Positions 12,010-23,314 of a DNA stretch of 64,000 nt are shown here, in pieces. Source of the stretch: Sesamum alatum. Its lineage: Eukaryota > Streptophyta > Magnoliopsida > Lamiales > Pedaliaceae. The stretch is from positions 2,480,001 to 2,544,000 of the forward strand of contig JACGWO010000010.1 of the NCBI GenBank assembly GCA_034509735.1, given 5' to 3'. Below the pieces are notes generated by a model. That model ran no database searches. It was not told the DNA's origin and saw only the letters and a program-made list of their open reading frames with translations. The translations under genes were made by a program, and so were the position numbers. Every line of letters begins with the position of its first letter. The stretch's first letter is position 1.

Positions 12010-12680
12010 TAATATTTTTGGCCCCTTAAATTAGGTTATTTTCACTTTCGGTTTCATTAATTACATTATTGGTATTTTTGGTCTCGTAACTTGAAAAATT
12101 TTGCATCTTTTGATCCTCATCCACTTTTCCGTTTATTATTAAAAACGTAGACCACGTGCCCAGCACGTGACCGTTATATTTTTGGTTGAAGTGAACATTG
12201 GCACATTTTCCAGCTTAATAACACTTTAGGGGAAAATATAATTAACTTTAGGAGAACAGAAAAAAAAAACGAAGGAAATTAGGACAATGAAAAGGTGATT
12301 TTCCTCTTCCCTCACAAAAATTGAATCTATTGGGAAGGGTTCGATTCAATTTTTGTGAGAGATTTTTGTGAGAGAAGACAGAAATCCCCCTTTCCTTGCT
12401 CTAATTTCCTTCAAGATTTGTTTTTCCCCCTCAAAGGTAGTTATATTTCCAAACCTAAAGTATTGCCAAGCTATAAAACAAGCCAATTTCCCTCCAGCCA
12501 AAAATACTTGACGACCATGTGCTGGGCACGTGGCCTAAGCTGTTAAATTACGGACGAAAAAGTGAATGAGGACAAAAAATGTGAATTTTTGCAAGTTACA
12601 AGACTAAAAGCGCTAATCCCGTAACATGTGACCAAAAGTGAAATACATCTAATTTATGGCATCAAAAATGTTATTCTCCA
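12010..12680. mobile_element. Palindromic MULE-type element upstream of the MYB gene
   Basis: Arms with AATATTTTTGGCC / GGCATCAAAAATGTT, CACTTTCGGTTTCATTAATT and CACGTGGxx/CCACGTG centre words are in inverted order. The core has a pyrimidine-rich part similar to the core of the 58940-59400 element. The TSD is unclear. It ends about 415 bp before the MYB start and so may affect its promoter. Confidence 0.6.
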
Positions 12681-12979
12681 CTTTTTTCTTTTTCTTTTTT
12701 CCGAAGCACTCTTCAATTATATCCTAATCCTGGATAATAGGAAAATTCTAATCTAGATCGAGTTCGACTGAACCTGAACCAATTGTACGATAAATGCAAT
12801 AAAAATATAAATTTAGCAAACATCCCCCCTGTATAATCTGAGATAGAAAATCTTGAACAGAATCATTTTTAACTCCAACAAAGTGCGCATAGACGGAACC
12901 CTGTTTGGAAGTATCTGAATTGTGGCAGTTAAATACGCACGTCAGACAGATCACAATCTCGAAATGCCACTGAAAGACT

Positions 12980-12987
12980 TATTTAAA
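12980..12987 (+). promoter_or_regulatory. Candidate TATA box of the MYB gene
   Basis: TATTTAAA lies 110 bp before the chosen ATG in otherwise mixed-composition DNA. Position and sequence fit a plant TATA box; no other evidence supports it. Confidence 0.35.
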
Positions 12988-13096
12988 CCGGTGAACTCAT
13001 CTCTTCACGCAGACATGAAACAGATGTGCAGCAGCATGAATTATGTACGCTATTAACGTTGTTTATTATTACATGACAACACAAATCTTAGGATTA

Positions 13097-14515
13097 ATGG
13101 AAAATAAAGTAGTAGGGTTGAGAAAAGGAGCGTGGACGAAAGAAGAAGATATTCTGCTAACACAGTGTATTGAGGAGTATGGAGAAGGGAAATGGCACCA
13201 AGTCCCCATCAGAGCTGGTAATTTTATTTAATTATTAACTCTAATTTTATGTTTTTTTTCTTTTTTTTAAATTTTTTAATTTGCAGGACTGAACAGGTGC
13301 AGGAAGAGTTGCAGACTGAGATGGCTGAACTATCTCAGACCAAATATTAAAAGAGGTTTATTTGGGAAAGATGAAGTGGATCTCATTGTACGGCTTCACA
13401 AGTTGTTAGGCAACAGGCAAGTATTCTTATTACAATTGTTATGACTAATATAAGGTTTGGTTTAAGACCAGTAATCAATCATATGTAATAAATTGAAAAA
13501 TAGTAATTGTGTGATCGATGGATGTAGACGAGCATGTACGGAAAGGAATTATTTTCTCTTTGTTCCCTTGGTTGTTAAAGTGACTTCCGGGTGTACGTGT
13601 CTCAGGAGCGAGATCAACTCAGTAGTTTTAAATGTCTTATGTAATGAAGGTTTTTAAATCTTTGAATATTGAATTTAGCTGGGGCTGAACGTAGTAACTC
13701 GACGGATAACACCCCAAAAAGGATAGTAATTAATTTTTGGATAAAATATAAAATAAAAAAAGATGTTGCGGAGACAGAATTTGAAACCGTGATCTTAGGG
13801 TTATGAGCCTTGAATTTTTTATTATCCAACAATCATGTGTATGAAAATTATATCATCTATTTTATTTTAGTTTTAACTCTTATGACATCAAATAAGATTT
13901 TATTTTCATGCACAACATTGGTGAACTTTCAATGTTTATTCAAAGAATTTATATTTTTTGACTTTCATCTCAAACTTTTGTGTTTGACTGATTAGATGGT
14001 CGTTGATAGCTGGTAGACTTCCGGGAAGAACAGGAAACGACGTGAAGAACTTCTGGAACACCCGCATCAAGAAAGTATCTGGTGGTGGAGGTTGCAGGGA
14101 AAAAACCATGCAGAAAGGCATCAATAAGAGTAACATCATTAGACCTCGACCTCGGACCTTCTCCAAATTGCAATTAACAGCCCTAGCTGCTCGGTCCAGT
14201 GAACCAAGAAAACCAAACCATGAAAATCCCGAGAACGAGACGCCGATGATGTCTACGTCTCCATCATCACCGTTAAAAAACGATGGTGCAAATCTGATCA
14301 AGAACAAGCAACCACCTTCATCATCACAAGAAGCAGCAGATGAATGCATTCAGTGGTGGAACAACTTGCTCGAAATGACTGAAAATCGTGGGGATGGATT
14401 AAACACGCTTTCGTTTCCCGACGACGACGGCCACCGGAAGGAACCATTGTTGTCGTCGAATAGTTTGACGGGAGATGTTGATGTTTGGGAACTTGTAAAC
14501 TTCGATGATCATTAA
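13097..14515 (+). CDS. R2R3-MYB transcription factor, anthocyanin-activator (subgroup 6) type
   Basis: Exons are 13097-13217, 13287-13416 and 13996-14515, giving 256 residues. Exon 2 is 130 bp, the classic length for this family. R2 has W13, W33 and W53; R3 has F66, W85 and W104. The R3 helix carries the bHLH-binding signature (D72, L73, R76, L80, L87, R91). Residues 97-100 are GNDV, near the ANDV of dicot subgroup-6 MYBs, and RPRPRTF at 133-139 is the subgroup-6 motif. A WW..LL block near the C-terminus also fits. Known members (PAP1/AN2 type) activate late flavonoid genes with bHLH and WD40 partners in the nucleus. The third in-frame ATG was chosen because [13 protein letters not shown] matches the usual N-terminus; 13043 and 13073 are alternatives. 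Intron 2 starts with GC, not GT. No frameshift or premature stop is seen. Confidence 0.88.
13417..13995 (+). other. MYB intron 2 with GC-AG splice sites
   Basis: The exon 2/intron border reads AACAG|GCAAGT and the 3' end GATTAG|A. Reading through this junction restores [12 protein letters not shown] exactly, and no nearby GT gives the right frame. CAG|GCAAGT is the strong consensus of the rare GC-AG class, so the site should still splice, probably less efficiently than GT. The intron is 579 bp and shows no recognisable element. Confidence 0.8.
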
Positions 14516-14639
14516 TGATTAATTCATGCAATTAATGATCAGAATTGGCGCTTTTGCAAGATTTGAGAGTGATGTTACTACCTATGTCTGTGTCCACGTG
14601 GTATGATTTTTATGGTTTAAAAAGATATAATAAATTATG

Positions 14640-15700
14640 TAAAAATTATGTTATGTTTTGTTTTTGGTTTGTTTTGTTTTATTTTATGGAGACAGAGAGA
14701 AAAAAAAAAAAAAAGATAAATAAGTGTGTGTTAGAGATAGATGTATGTTTCGATTTATTTTTTGAATTAATTTTGAATAGTGTAAAAAATGTATTATATG
14801 TATTGTGTTGTATATTGTGAGACAAAAAACACTGTTCATTGACAATCATGTCACTTTTATATATTTTATAAATGTATATATGTATATAGTAATATTGGCT
14901 TAAATAGATTTTTGGTCCTGTAATTTTGGCATTTTAACATTTTTATCCTTTATCTTTTTAGGATTGCAAAAGAGTGCTGTAACTTTTTGACATTTCGTGA
15001 TTTTGGTCCTTCCGATACCGAATTTTGCAAAAGTCACCGGAAGATATCATGTGCACTTCACGTGGTTCATTTAAATTGGGGGTTTTGTTCGGGTTGGTTC
15101 ACTTTTCCCAACATGGATGAAAAATTAAAAAACAAAATGAGGTGCACATGATTTATTCCGAAAATTTTTGCAAAATTCGTCTCCGGAAGGACCAAAATTG
15201 CAAAATATCAAAAAATTACAAGACTATTTTGCAATCCCTAGAAAGATAAAGGATAAAAATGCCAAAATCGCGAGGGGCACATGATTTGTTTCGCCAACTT
15301 TAGTAAAATCCGGCACCGGAAAGATCAAAATCACGAAATGTCAAAAAATTATAAGACTATTTTGCAAGCCTAAAAAAACAAAGGATAAAAATGCCAAAGT
15401 GCTATAATTACAGGACGAAAAATTTATTAAAGCCTAGTAATATTTATTTTTATTGTATGTATTGTGTTGTATATTAGGAAATAAAAAATATTATTCATTA
15501 TCAAATTATGTCTCTTTCATATATTTATATATATAAATATATGTATATAGTAATATTTATTTATTTATAAGTGGATTAAATTATATAATATATTATTATA
15601 TGGGAGAATGGAAAAATTACCAAAAAACACCCAATGAAGGTGTTTTGGATAATATTATGTTTGGTTTTATTTTCTCACCATATATTGTTTTGTTTGTCTT
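14640..15700. mobile_element. MITE of the TATGTTTGGTTT family (copy 3), split by a nested element
   Basis: TTATGTTATGTTTTGTTTTT at the left and the ATTATGTTTGGTTTTATTTT word near 15655 mark the family. The interior has TGTATTGTGTTGTATATTGTGAGAC, as in copies 1 and 2. It is interrupted at 14897-15434 by a MULE-type MITE. It starts about 125 bp after the MYB stop and may overlap its 3' region. Confidence 0.65.
14897..15434. mobile_element. MULE-type MITE with 10 bp TSD TAGTAATATT, nested
   Basis: The ends are GGCTTAAATAGATTTTTGG and AAAAATTTATTAAAGCC, flanked by perfect TAGTAATATT repeats (14887-14896 and 15435-15444). It contains the TTTTTAGGATTGCAAAAGAG and GGCATTTT words of the 9865-10392 element. 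Its host is the older MITE, so it is the younger insertion. Confidence 0.88.
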
Positions 15701-15894
15701 ATGATTTTTCTAATATCTACGCTCACTAAATAAAATACTTATGCATGTCGTTAAGTGTACATATCAAATAAAATATAAGCTAGGATGTGATTTGAAGCAG
15801 AAACTTCAATTTGAGTTTGATCATTTTTTAACAGTTCGATAGCTGATTATAAGATCTTTGTTGTTATTATACGCGCATTACATAATCTTAATAA

Positions 15895-16340
15895 GGGGGG
15901 AAAAAAAATTTAGTACACTAACTTGCCTCTCGTTCAATTTTAGTACACTAATTTTGGTAATTATCACATTTTATACATTATGTTGCAATTTTGCTTCAAT
16001 TGAGTCCAATTGAGGGTTTTTGTTCCAATTTTCCGGTCAATTGACCGGAATTTGCTGACGTGGCCAATTTTTGCTGACGTGTCCGGCGAAATTAACCACG
16101 TCAGCACATGACGTGGCAGGCGGCTGACGTGGCGGGATGACTTGGATGTATTTTCTTTCATAAGGATGAATTTAGTACACTAACTTTAGCATGGTTTAAT
16201 TGGCCACGTCAGCAAATTCCGGTCAAAATTGGACTTAATTGAAGTAAAATTGCAACATAATGTATAAAATGTGATAATTACCAAAATTAGTGTACTAAAA
16301 TTGAACGAGAGCCAAGTTAGTATACTAAATTTTTTTTCCC
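15895..16340. mobile_element. MULE-type MITE, 'tagtacacta' family
   Basis: Long near-perfect arms: AAAATTTAGTACACTAAC and AATTTTGGTAATTATCACAT at the left are mirrored at the right. The flanks TCTTAATAA and TTTTAATAA match at 8 of 9 positions. The centre has tandem GCTGACGTGG/CCACGTCAGC words. It is non-coding. Confidence 0.8.
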
Positions 16341-16344
16341 TTTT

Positions 16345-17000
16345 AATAATGACAAAATAAAACTTATTGTCACTTCAATATTTTAAAAAATAAAAAAGAA
16401 CCATATTAGATTCAAAATATTGAAGAAATAAAATATTAAAAATGACCATCCTAACAATAACTCTATCCATTATTAATTGAAAGAACATCACAATGATGCT
16501 CCAAGAGTTTAGGTTTTGTTTGGAGTGAGTACCGTACGGTAGACTTCGTTTTCTGAATAACACGTTCGGCGAGGTGTCTCTTTCATGGACCAGACGTATG
16601 TAATGATGGAAGTGGGACATCAATGTCAAGAAAAGGCAAACAACAAGTTGGTTGAACGAAAATATACCAGCATATCTTATTTTATCATAAATTTGAGGGT
16701 AACTTACTTCACTCAGTTTATTCTTGATGAGATACAGTTTGATTTTTCTTATTCATATTTATTTCTAGTTTGTTGTATGGAGTTTATTGCTTAAATTAAT
16801 TTAATTTCGTTTTGTTTTGAATGTAAGAATTGTCGCATGAAATTTTGATGAAAATAGAATTAAACTGAACTATTTCAACATGTTAGGAGACAAGGGAAAA
16901 GAGAGAACGCAAAACAAACTACAAGAACCAAAAAACCATGAGGAATTTCTATCTTCGTTCGGGTTGGATTTGATTAAATTTGAATCAGTTATATGGAAAG
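16345..17000. other. Intergenic, nothing recognised
   Basis: AT-rich sequence with short frames only. I see no exon of a known family, RNA gene or clear repeat border here. Confidence 0.5.
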
Positions 17001-17004
17001 TGTA

Positions 17005-17858
17005 GGGTAAGTTTTATTTTTTGTCCCATATATTTGGCTCAATTTAATTTTGGTCACATTTATTACAAAAATCTTAATTTCAGGACAATATCTTTTGATT
17101 TATCTCAATTTTAGTCCGAACATAAAGTTTTTTATGAAAAACGTTAACTGCCGTTAAAATAAGGTATGTGCCTCTCACATGATTTGTATTTGGGGGAAAA
17201 TAAATAAATGAAATGACAGAAGGGGGGGGGGGGGGGAATAAAAGAATTAGGGCTCAAACATCATTTTCTCTCTTCCAAATACACCAAAATTCCGTTTTCA
17301 TTTTTTCAAAAATGGAGTCAATAAGTGATTCGACTTCTACAATTAGAACTCTCATGTGTTATTATGATAAGAAAGCATCTTTAAGAACCTCATGGACGAG
17401 CGCCAATCCGGAAAGAAGATTTTATGTTGTGATGATATTGCTAGACAGGGTGTGGTTTTTTTATGAAAAGACCTACCGATCTGCACAAGGGCGAAGAAAA
17501 TCATACATTAGGTTCTTCGCAAGTTTAACAAAATGAAAGAAGAGATATTCGAAATAGAGGAAGAAGTTGATTGTCGTGGAAGAGAGAAAACGGTGGATGG
17601 ACCCTAATTCCCCCCCCCCCCCCCCCCCTCCCGCGCGTGCTTTTCTATCATTCCATATATTTATTTTCCCTTAAATACGTATCATGTGAGATACACATGC
17701 CTTCTTTTAACGCCAGTTAACATTTTTTCGTCAATTTTCGGCGTTGGGACCAAAATTAAGACAGTCGAACAATATTGTCTTGAAATTGAGAGTTTTGTAA
17801 TGAATGAGACCAAAATTAAACTGCGCTTAATATATGGGACCAAAATTGAGATTTACCC
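17005..17858. mobile_element. MULE-type TIR element carrying a GRF-zinc-finger relic (element G1)
   Basis: Arms of about 200 bp are mirror images: GGGTAAGTTT, 'tggctcaatttaattttggtc' and 'gtgcctctcacatga' on the left; the complements run to AGATTTACCC on the right. Flanks GAAAGTGTA (16996-17004) and AAAAGTATA (17859-17867) agree at 7 of 9 positions, fitting a decayed 9 bp TSD. A 15-G run (17222-17236) in the left arm faces a 19-C run (17610-17628) in the right arm. The core holds the GRF-like relic at 17312-17575. Confidence 0.75.
17312..17575 (+). pseudogene. GRF-type zinc-finger protein relic inside element G1
   Basis: The frame from ATG 17312 gives a Ser/Thr-rich start, then CYYDKKASLRTSWTSANPERRFY. 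This matches the GRF-zinc-finger pattern CxCG..LRTSWT..NPGRRFYGC of a multicopy plant family, but the second Cys and the C after RRFY are lost. The frame ends at 17536. A different frame then reads AKKIIH.VLRKFNKMKEEI, the usual distal coiled-coil part, so at least one frameshift separates the halves. GRF fingers bind single-stranded nucleic acid in other proteins; no function is claimed for this relic. Confidence 0.6.
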
Positions 17859-17867
17859 AAAAGTATA

Positions 17868-19060
17868 ATACACTTGTCGTAAGATTGGTGTACAATTCAG
17901 AAAAAGTGATGTCACACACGACATAACAAATATATTAAACTTACTATTTAATTAATTTAATTCAATCAAATCTAATTTGAGTAAAGAAAATCTTAAACCA
18001 CGATCACGGCTTAACAGAGGATGAAGGCTTTTATGGGGAAAAAGAAAAGATTTTGGAAGAGAGGATGAAATATAAGAAAGTCTGGTGAGCTATAAAAAGG
18101 AGGATTGAATTTTCTATTTTAAATCATATTGTATCTATTTCATCATTCTTTCTCCTTCTTCTTTTCCTCTAGATCTTAGGAAGCTTTTACTTTATACATT
18201 ATATGTAATTAATTTTATTTTCTAATTTAAGAAAAACGTTGAACCATGTTATTATATTGAGAGATTTGCGCTTATTTAATTTCGTCCAAATATTTCTTTC
18301 TAAATATCTTCTTCAGTTACGCAATAATTAATTATATTCATTGATACGACAAATCAATTCGATATTCATGATTTCAGGTATCCGTAATTATTATAAAGAA
18401 TTATTTATTGTTATACTATTCTATATAACTTTCAGTGATATGTAATTATCATGAATAGTTGGTCCAAGTAGCAAACACAGTAATTACGTGCATTGCATTA
18501 TCAATTTATAAGGGCAAGAAAGCTACTGTTGGATAACTACAGCTATCTGAATTAGCTGTTTGCACAAACACAAACGCTATTATGCAATAGATATGAAAAA
18601 ATATCGTGACCCATGCTTTAGCCAAATCAATTACAATACGAATAAATTTTAAAATTAAATGTTTGGGGACTGTGTTGTTGGTCCAATATTTAACATTCAT
18701 TATTATAAGGATAATAATTCTTTTTTATAAAAGAAATGTGACAGTGAAAATATCTACAAGTTGCAGGCATTAACTAGGTGACAGGCAGGTATCATTTTCC
18801 ACAAAGTAGTCCCTTATGCATATATGATTGAAGAAGTATTGAACAGTCGCTTTATATCTTGTACATTTTAGGAATGCAGGACCATAGATGTTAACCTGTG
18901 CGTGTTGTGTCCAACACGGAAATTCAAGTAATGAAACCATAACTGAATTGTCTTTTTGACCCCTCATTTTTCCTATTTGGCTAAGTCGATGACGCCTTCA
19001 TGGGTGCCCACCTAACTTGTGGGTGCTCGACACGTGGCTCACCCTTTTTTTTTTAATAGA
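17868..19060. other. Unassigned stretch; TATA-like box near 18092
   Basis: 17870-17990 resembles 28140-28250 (GTACAATTCAGAAAAAGTG, AACAAATATATTAAA, AATCAAATCTAATTTGAG) and is a dispersed repeat. GCTATAAAAAGGAGG at about 18091-18105, followed by a pyrimidine-rich leader, looks like a promoter or LTR fragment. The two small minus-strand frames at 18506-18700 and 18770-18967 are not a family that I recognise. Confidence 0.35.
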
Positions 19061-19070
19061 GTTTTTTCTT

Positions 19071-19670
19071 GAAATAAATGCAATTTTGGTCCCTAAACAA
19101 TGACACTAAAAGAGTTTTGGTCCTCAAATTTTTTGAAGTTGTAATATTAGTCCTCAAATATTCATATTTTAAGCATTTTCGGTCCTTCCGTTAGTTTGGC
19201 CGTTATATTTGACGAGAAAGTCGTTTTTTTTTTTTGGTAAAAAAATGTTATTTTACTCCTATTTTGTACTACTTTTTCAACTTTTAGTCTAATACACTTA
19301 TTTTTTGCATTTTTCTTCAAACTTAAAGAGATAAAAAATCAAAAAATAATTAATTTAAGCAACATATTCGCTATATAATCTTTACAAAATTGATCAATAA
19401 TCAATAAGTTTTTGGTATTTTATCCCTTTAAGTTTGAAGGAAAATGAAAAAAATAAGTGTATTAGATTAAAAGTTGAAAAATAGCACAAACTAGGAGTAA
19501 AATAACATTTAAAAAAAAACGAACTTCCATCAAGTATAACGGCCAAACTAACGGAAGGACTGAAAGTGCTTAAAAAATGAATGTTTAAGGACTAATATTG
19601 CAACTCAAAAAGTTTGAGGATCAAAATTGCTTTAGTGACATTGTTTAGGGACCAAACTCGCATTTATCCC
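19071..19670. mobile_element. MULE-type MITE; its right TSD is split by a solo LTR
   Basis: The ends are GAAATAAATGC and GCATTTATCCC, with arms carrying TTTTGGTCCCTAAACAATG and complements. The left TSD TTTTTTCTT is 19062-19070. The right copy reads TTTTTTCT (19671-19678), its last T lying beyond the solo LTR at 20410. The MITE therefore predates the LTR insertion. Confidence 0.8.
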
Positions 19671-19678
19671 TTTTTTCT

Positions 19679-20404
19679 TGATGTGAGCAAAAAAGTGCCC
19701 AATCAAAATTGTCTTCTTGGAGTTGAACGAAGTGGGCATGAATTTTTATGATTTTGGATAGAGAACCTGCAAAAAAGAAAAAAAGTTAACACTTCGATGC
19801 TCAATTCAGTAAAGAATTTTGGAATAAACAAGTTTGAATGTGAAAAGAAATTAGTGATAATAATAAGCATAAAGTGTGCCAAGTATAATTCAAAGAAAAA
19901 TTCGAAGATTCGGAGAGTAGATAGACGTTAGTTGTCCAAACCAAGAGTGTTGGTATTTATAGGGAGAGTTCTTTGAGGTAAGACAATTCCGGGGAGGGGG
20001 GGGGGGGGGGGGAGGTAGGACTCTTTGGGGCTTGGCTGACGTCTCCCTAAAGTCCTATCAAGACTGGCCTCCTAAAAAAGGGCGAGGCAGCTGAGAGATC
20101 CGCCTTAGATAGGAGGGATTGTTTGGAAAATCCTTATCCAAGTTCCTTGACTGGGTCGTCTCTTCTTCTACAAGTCCTTCCTCCACAAGTTTTTCCTCCT
20201 AGGCCCGAATGGGCTTTCTTCCTTTACACGGGCCTGCTCCCTCCCCCTGAGGAGGGTTTGGCCTGCTTCTTTGAGTGGGCTGGTGTTGGGTTTTCCAAGT
20301 GGGCCTAGGAAGCTACTACGTCCTTCTCTTGGTCTCATATCTTGTGAGTGGATCCTCCTAATATTTTGGGCGTGATTTTGGGCCAGCCTTTGTGGGGCAT
20401 ATCA
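19679..20404 (-). mobile_element. Solo LTR (Gypsy-like), minus orientation, TSD TTTCT
   Basis: A 726 bp unit runs on the minus strand from TGATATGCCCC to GCTCACATCA, so it has TG...CA ends, and is flanked by TTTCT at 19674-19678 and 20405-20409. It contains a poly-G run (19996-20012) and shares ordered words with the plus-orientation LTR at 23315-24080 (CCTCAG..GAGGGAGC, GGAGTACTAACA-like, TTTTTGCTCA). No internal region or second LTR is attached, as expected after LTR-LTR recombination. Confidence 0.8.
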
Positions 20405-20484
20405 TTTCTTATTTATTTTTGACCATGTAATACATTTCTTCATCTTTATATTTAACTTTCTCACATCAAAAATACAAATTTATT

Positions 20485-21046
20485 TTTAGGTTAAAATGCA
20501 TAAAAACCCCATGTGTTTTGAAAAGTCGACGAAAAATTCCCTTGTGTTTCAGAAATAGGCAAAAAACCCCCATGTGTTTTGTAAAATTAAGCTCAATCGC
20601 CTCTCTCCATGAAAGGCCACTAACGGTTACTTTTTTAACAAATTGACCGTTATGCCCTTACTTATTATATAATATTATTTATTTTTCTAACCGTTGGATC
20701 TTTATTGATTAGATCAGAACCGTTAGATTTAATCAATTAATTTTGACCATTCGGCCTTAAATTTATAAAAACAAATCAACGGCATAAATTTAACTAATTT
20801 AAAAGTATATATTATAAAAAATAATATTATTTTTAAAAAAGATAAGTTAAATTAAGTTACCCCCACCCCACCCACCCCCACCCCGCTCCCCTGCTGCCTT
20901 TCTACCGCCCACCGCCACCCCTCCCGCGCACGCAACCACCACCGGAGCGCCAGCCTCCCCACCCCTCGCCGGAAATGATTTGTGTGATAGGTAAAAATAA
21001 GGCAAAAAACCCCCTCGTATTTTATTTACCTATCACATAAATCATC
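20485..21046. mobile_element. Palindromic repeat arms with a C-rich core
   Basis: TTAAAATGCATAAAAACCCC with two further 'acccccatgtgttttg' words form a left arm; a similar arm is at 51233-51365. 20861-20990 is a C-rich low-complexity block. AGGTAAAAATAAGGC and TATTTACCT near 20996-21030 form a small inverted repeat. No gene is visible. Confidence 0.45.
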
Positions 21047-21539
21047 AATATGTTCTGAAATTTAATCACTAATATTATAAACTCGTAGAAAAAGAAATGT
21101 TCTTCACTCGCCATGAAATAAATGTTTAGAAAAGATTAAGATCTCAATAGAAGCCAGTAAGCTTTAATTATTTATTGATAAAATGCTGACGAAAAAAGTT
21201 ATAGAGATAACTTTTCACTATCAAAAGAATTAATTCAAAAGAATTAATTTTTTGCTACAATATGAATAATCACAACTTAAAATTTTTGACAAACTTGGTA
21301 AAATAAGAAAAAAGAATTATAAAAACGGTTTGGGCCACGTGTCGAGCACCCACCCCGTTAGTTGGCAACCCGACGGGGTCATCGACCGAGCCTTTATTTC
21401 CACATGCAAACAGAGGCGGCATAAATGAGAACAAGTCGTAACAATTAATTACACATGCAAACAGAGGCCACATAAATGAGAATAAAAAAATGGGAACAAG
21501 TGGTTGCTATTGTGGGTTTTTTTTTTCTTTTTTTTTTTA

Positions 21540-22072
21540 GGAATAATTACACCTCCTTTTCTGAGCTTTGGTGTAATTACACAAATTTTTTTTATTTGAA
21601 AAATTATATCTAGTACTCATGAAATTTGCTTCTATCTAACAAATAGGCTCATTGGTTAGTCAAAATTCACCGAATTTGTTGATATTAGCAAAAAAAAACT
21701 GAATGAAAATCGTTATTTTCCATCGATAGACTTATTACTGAATTATTGTAGGTTAAACCAATATTTTTACGATCAAACTACCCTTTTACGTTTCCACACG
21801 TTAATGCATGTGAGGAGGTATATCTTCACCGTTATAAGGGTAGTTCAGTCAGAAAAAAAATTGTTTAACCTACAATAAGTCAGTAATAAGTCAATCGAGG
21901 GTGAATATCGATTCCATTCAAATTTTTTTGTTAAAATCAACAAATTCGGTGAATTTTGACTAATGGAGGGACCTATATGTGTTAACGGAAGCAAACCTCA
22001 ACGATACTAAATGTAATTTTCCAACTTGTAATTACACCAAATTTCAGGAAATGGGAATGGAATTATCCCCCT
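21540..22072. mobile_element. Palindromic MITE (GGAATAATTACACC type)
   Basis: The left end GGAATAATTACACCTCC is mirrored by GAATGGAATTATCCCCC. The inner arms ATTCACCGAATTTGTTGAT and GGTTAAACCAATATTTT are also in inverted order. A TSD cannot be read because both flanks are T-runs. Between the solo LTR and here (21046-21540) there is only AT-rich DNA. Confidence 0.7.
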
Positions 22073-22290
22073 TTTTTTTTAAGTGAATTGATTACAATTA
22101 CATTCCCACTTTCAATTATTAACATTTAATATATGTCAATTACAAATATCAAAAGTATCTCTAACTAACCAATCACTACTGTTAAAATAAAGCAACAACT
22201 GCTTTTAAAATAATTAATATCATATATTGATGGGACTCGAACTCAAGACCTTTTTATCATGAAACCTCATATCATCAATTAAATTATGCC
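22071..22290 (-). mobile_element. tRNA-derived SINE, reverse orientation, diverged
   Basis: The reversed tail is a T-run at 22071-22080. On the minus strand GAGGCATAATTTAATTGATG and GGTCTTGAGTTCGAGTCCC stand where the A and B boxes lie in the 34812 copy. The body is more diverged than in the other copies. 22290-23310 holds AT-rich sequence with short frames only. Confidence 0.6.
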
Positions 22291-23314
22291 TCATGATAGT
22301 CGATATCGTTTTTTAGGACCCATTTTGGAAGTTATGAGCAACATGGGAAGTTGGGAATGAGAAATTATTGAAGTAGGCTTATGGATTATCGAATTATATA
22401 TAGTGGGACAAATACTTGTGACAGAAAGTTTAAGGTGTTTTAGTATGTATTTGATCTTATGATATCTTTTTATATGATTAATTAGCGAGACTCGCCATTA
22501 TAGCCTCATTTAAATTTATATATAAGATTTTATAAGTTCATACATTTTATAAAATATTATTTTTAAATCTACAAGATATTAGATCTTATCTGAATTAAAA
22601 AAAACTTGCTTAAGTGTTTTCATTAAATAAGATCATGTAGCTCATAATATGTAAATAATGATAATTTTGCAATTAATTTGAAGAAAAAATGAACTAATTT
22701 GTTAAAAATTTTAAAATTAAGTTAAGAACTTCTTACTTTTTGTTTTTGGATCTTATAAGTCTATTTTAAAAAAAAAAAAAAAAACTTACCAAACACTTTC
22801 TAACATCTTATAAGATATTTATAAAGTTAATAATTGCTCAAGCAGACACCCTTTTAAAATTTTTTAGTATTTAAATTTGGAACTCATTTAGATATATTAA
22901 TAACGGTATATAATAAGATAAATCGAGTTGAACTTTGCGTTTGATTGATGCTCAACTCAAGTTTATATTAATATTACGATAAATTAATAATATCATAGTA
23001 GTAATAGTAATAATAATACCATTTTTAATAACAATAATGAGATTATATTTTAATTGAGTATCTCCACAACTAATATGAATTATAATTTTCATTTTCATGA
23101 TAATACTATAACAGAAAATGTTAATGATAACCACAGTGGAATTACTATACTTAATTAAATAGTAAAATAGTTAATGATCCGAGTAGTATATATAATAATT
23201 TCATACAGGTGAAAGTCAAGTTCGAATTGCTCCTTTGCAAATAAACCAAGTTTGAGCTTAATACTTTTTTATATTTGTTTTAATTACAAAATAATCAAAT
23301 TTTATGAATAAATT

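Noticed and set aside
13043..13096. Upstream in-frame ATGs as the MYB start
   Set aside because: They add [18 protein letters not shown], unlike any subgroup-6 N-terminus; the ATG at 13097 gives the expected MEN...RKGAW.
18506..18967. Two minus-strand frames (64 and 65 codons) as host exons
   Set aside because: No family recognised, no splice signals that join them, and nearby sequence is repetitive; left as unassigned.
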